From an uncultured Oscillospiraceae bacterium (GTDB taxonomy: Bacteria > Bacillota > Clostridia > Oscillospirales > Oscillospiraceae): a stretch of DNA of 16,344 nt. Below, in pieces: positions 15,473 through 16,344 of the stretch (its first letter is position 1; each line of letters begins with the position of its first letter). Where the stretch lies: positions 1 to 16,344 of the forward strand of contig CALWYM010000032.1 in assembly GCA_944385775.1 (NCBI GenBank), read 5' to 3'. A program made the position numbers and the translations under genes. The notes below the pieces were generated by a model. That model searched no databases. It saw only the letters and a list, made by a program, of their open reading frames with translations, and had not been told where the DNA came from.

Positions 15473-15524
15473 AGCACCGCAATTTTGATACAATGCGTAT
15501 CAGGATTGCGGTGCTTTTCTTTTG
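15473..15524 (+). terminator. Intrinsic terminator of ssrA
   Basis: AGCACCGCAAT (15473-15483) pairs with ATTGCGGTGCT (15505-15515), with a further inner pairing of GATAC and GTATC, followed by TTTTCTTTT. It starts 4 nt after the tmRNA 3' end. Confidence 0.88.
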
Positions 15525-15528
15525 CCTG

Positions 15529-15560
15529 AAAGCCCTGATTTCAAAGGATTTCGGGCTTTT
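15529..15560 (+). terminator. Possible second terminator downstream of ssrA
   Basis: AAAGCCC (15529-15535) pairs with GGGCTTT (15553-15559), loop 17 nt, ending in TTTT. It is weaker than the preceding hairpin and could be a back-up terminator. Confidence 0.4.
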
Positions 15561-15588
15561 ATCGGCCCCAGCCGCCGCCAGACAAAGC

Positions 15589-15639
15589 ATAGCCTGCCGC
15601 CAACCCAGTCTGCAAAGGCACTGGGTAGCAGCAGGCTAT
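15589..15639. repeat. Two-part inverted repeat in the ssrA-mcrC spacer
   Basis: ATAGCCTGC (15589-15597) pairs with GCAGGCTAT (15631-15639), and ACCCAGT (15603-15609) with ACTGGGT (15620-15626), leaving a 10-nt loop. On the minus strand it lies downstream of mcrC and is followed by GCTTTGTCT, so it could serve as a weak mcrC terminator. It could equally be part of a recombination site. Confidence 0.55.
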
Positions 15640-15688
15640 CGTTTGATTTACGGCTACCGTTTAATTTGTGGGCTATCGTTTCATCTTT
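15634..15688. repeat. Three imperfect 18-nt direct repeats beginning GGCTAYCGTTT
   Basis: GGCTATCGTTTGATTTAC (15634), GGCTACCGTTTAATTTGT (15652) and GGCTATCGTTTCATCTTT (15671) lie nearly head to tail. The core GGCTAYCGTTT is almost invariant and the spacing is 18 then 19 nt. No gene is seen in the surrounding spacer (15525-15716). Confidence 0.6.
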
Positions 15689-15716
15689 GCAGGTTAAAAG
15701 GAATTCTAATGGAGAT

Positions 15717-16344
15717 TTAATTGGCAGAAAAATGTTCGTCCACAATCGCATTTAACTGCGAAGCAATTTCGGAGAATTCTTGATTTAAGTCAAGCGTTCG
15801 GACGCTAATCTTGTTGCCACTCATCTGGTACCTGTTATCCGGCTGAATAGCTTCATCAGTTGCCGCATAGAGCAACATACCAGAAACTGTATGCGGCCTA
15901 CTGCCAAACTCCGCATCCTTGTTCTTGACATAGGTAAAAATCTGATACAGATTGCTGGAATGAAGCGTGTGGACATTGTATTGAGTTTGCGTGGTATGCG
16001 TGTAATACTTGGCATCGATGATCAATACCTCATTGCCTCTTGTGAGCATGATGTCACTCTGCATGACCGGCAGCATTGTCCCAATCCCATCATCCAAGAC
16101 CCATGGAATCTGTGAAGCCGTTGCCGTCACTTGTGGACATTCCTTGGCATAGTATTCGAGGATAAATTTCTCATACAGGCGGTTCATACGCTGCTCATCG
16201 ACGAAGGAAGCCAACTTATATTCTCCGGAGTCTGTGGTCAGAAGCATTCCTTCCAGAATGAGCTGGCATATGCTGATAAGCATACGATAGGTGTTGTTGT
16301 TCCTCTGAAACCGAATGGCCGACCAGCGGATCGTGGTAGGATCG
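15717..16344 (-). CDS. mcrC: McrC, nuclease subunit of the McrBC restriction system (5' part beyond window)
   Basis: The reading frame is open to the right edge (last full codon at 16341-16343), so only the C-terminal 208 residues are visible. The fragment shows the McrC pattern: IRWSAIRFQRNNNTYR near the edge, then the PD-(D/E)XK centre with Asp, twelve residues and DAK (SDIMLT...LIIDAKYY; visible residues D97, D110, K112), then NLYQIFTYV. The D-x12-DAK spacing equals the catalytic arrangement described for E. coli McrC. McrC is the nuclease partner of the McrB GTPase, and the pair cuts DNA with modified cytosines. mcrB is expected upstream, to the right of this window, and is not seen. The gene faces ssrA and its base composition looks different from the operon genes by eye. 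The Met at 16283 is internal, not a start. Confidence 0.88.
   Translation of the reverse strand, partial: DPTTIRWSAIRFQRNNNTYRMLISICQLILEGMLLTTDSGEYKLASFVDEQRMNRLYEKFILEYYAKECPQVTATASQIPWVLDDGIGTMLPVMQSDIMLTRGNEVLIIDAKYYTHTTQTQYNVHTLHSSNLYQIFTYVKNKDAEFGSRPHTVSGMLLYAATDEAIQPDNRYQMSGNKISVRTLDLNQEFSEIASQLNAIVDEHFSAN

Noticed and set aside
15168..15590. Minus-strand open frame across the tmRNA
   Set aside because: The region is explained by the tmRNA, whose acceptor stem, tag and T-arm are all present.
15634..15688. CRISPR array
   Set aside because: Repeats are short, imperfect and almost contiguous with no unique spacers of 25-40 nt.
15493..15755. Small overlapping frames on both strands in the ssrA-mcrC spacer
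   Set aside because: They are short, mutually overlapping, cover hairpins and repeats, and lack recognisable motifs.

Overview
The window looks like a chromosomal segment from a low-to-moderate-GC Firmicute of the class Clostridia, probably near Oscillospiraceae/Ruminococcaceae. The grounds are a Gram-positive PolC-type replicase, the order pyrH-frr-uppS-cdsA-dxr-rseP-ispG-polC, strong purine-rich ribosome binding sites, a MecA-like adaptor, a membrane kinase with YARHG domains, and a one-piece tmRNA whose tag ends in LAAA. The assignment rests on gene content and family recognition only; no database search was possible.

Layout. Positions 1-12428 hold nine minus-strand genes. Read in transcription order they are pyrH (UMP kinase), frr (ribosome recycling factor), uppS (undecaprenyl diphosphate synthase), cdsA (CDP-diacylglycerol synthase), dxr and ispG (two MEP-pathway enzymes) with the site-2 protease rseP between them, and polC (DNA polymerase III). 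Gaps are 4-23 nt or overlaps except for about 80 nt before ispG, so this is probably one operon. A strong hairpin ends it after polC. Next comes a single-pass membrane protein with an odd Ser/Thr-kinase domain and two extracellular YARHG domains, closed by a terminator at the left edge.

A 239-nt divergent control region (12429-12667) separates this block from plus-strand genes: a small MecA-like adaptor, then smpB with its own extended -10 promoter, a cyclophilin-type prolyl isomerase, a short-chain dehydrogenase, and ssrA (tmRNA). SmpB and tmRNA, the two parts of the trans-translation rescue system, therefore lie within about 2.3 kb, and the operon opposite carries ribosome recycling factor.

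The last ~0.9 kb differs in character. After the tmRNA terminator there is a repeat-bearing spacer of about 200 nt, then the 3' part of mcrC (nuclease subunit of the McrBC modification-dependent restriction system) on the minus strand, running off the right edge. Because the 3' end of ssrA is a well-known integration site, this may be the edge of a defence island.

The operon supplies linked needs: isoprenoid precursors (Dxr, IspG), the lipid carrier for wall synthesis (UppS), phospholipid precursor (CdsA), membrane-protein surveillance (RseP), UMP phosphorylation (PyrH), ribosome recycling (Frr) and replication (PolC). The points most worth checking are the kinase's altered catalytic loop, the ssrA/mcrC junction with its 18-19-nt repeats, and a family of GGGAG...CTCCC palindromes in three intergenic gaps.
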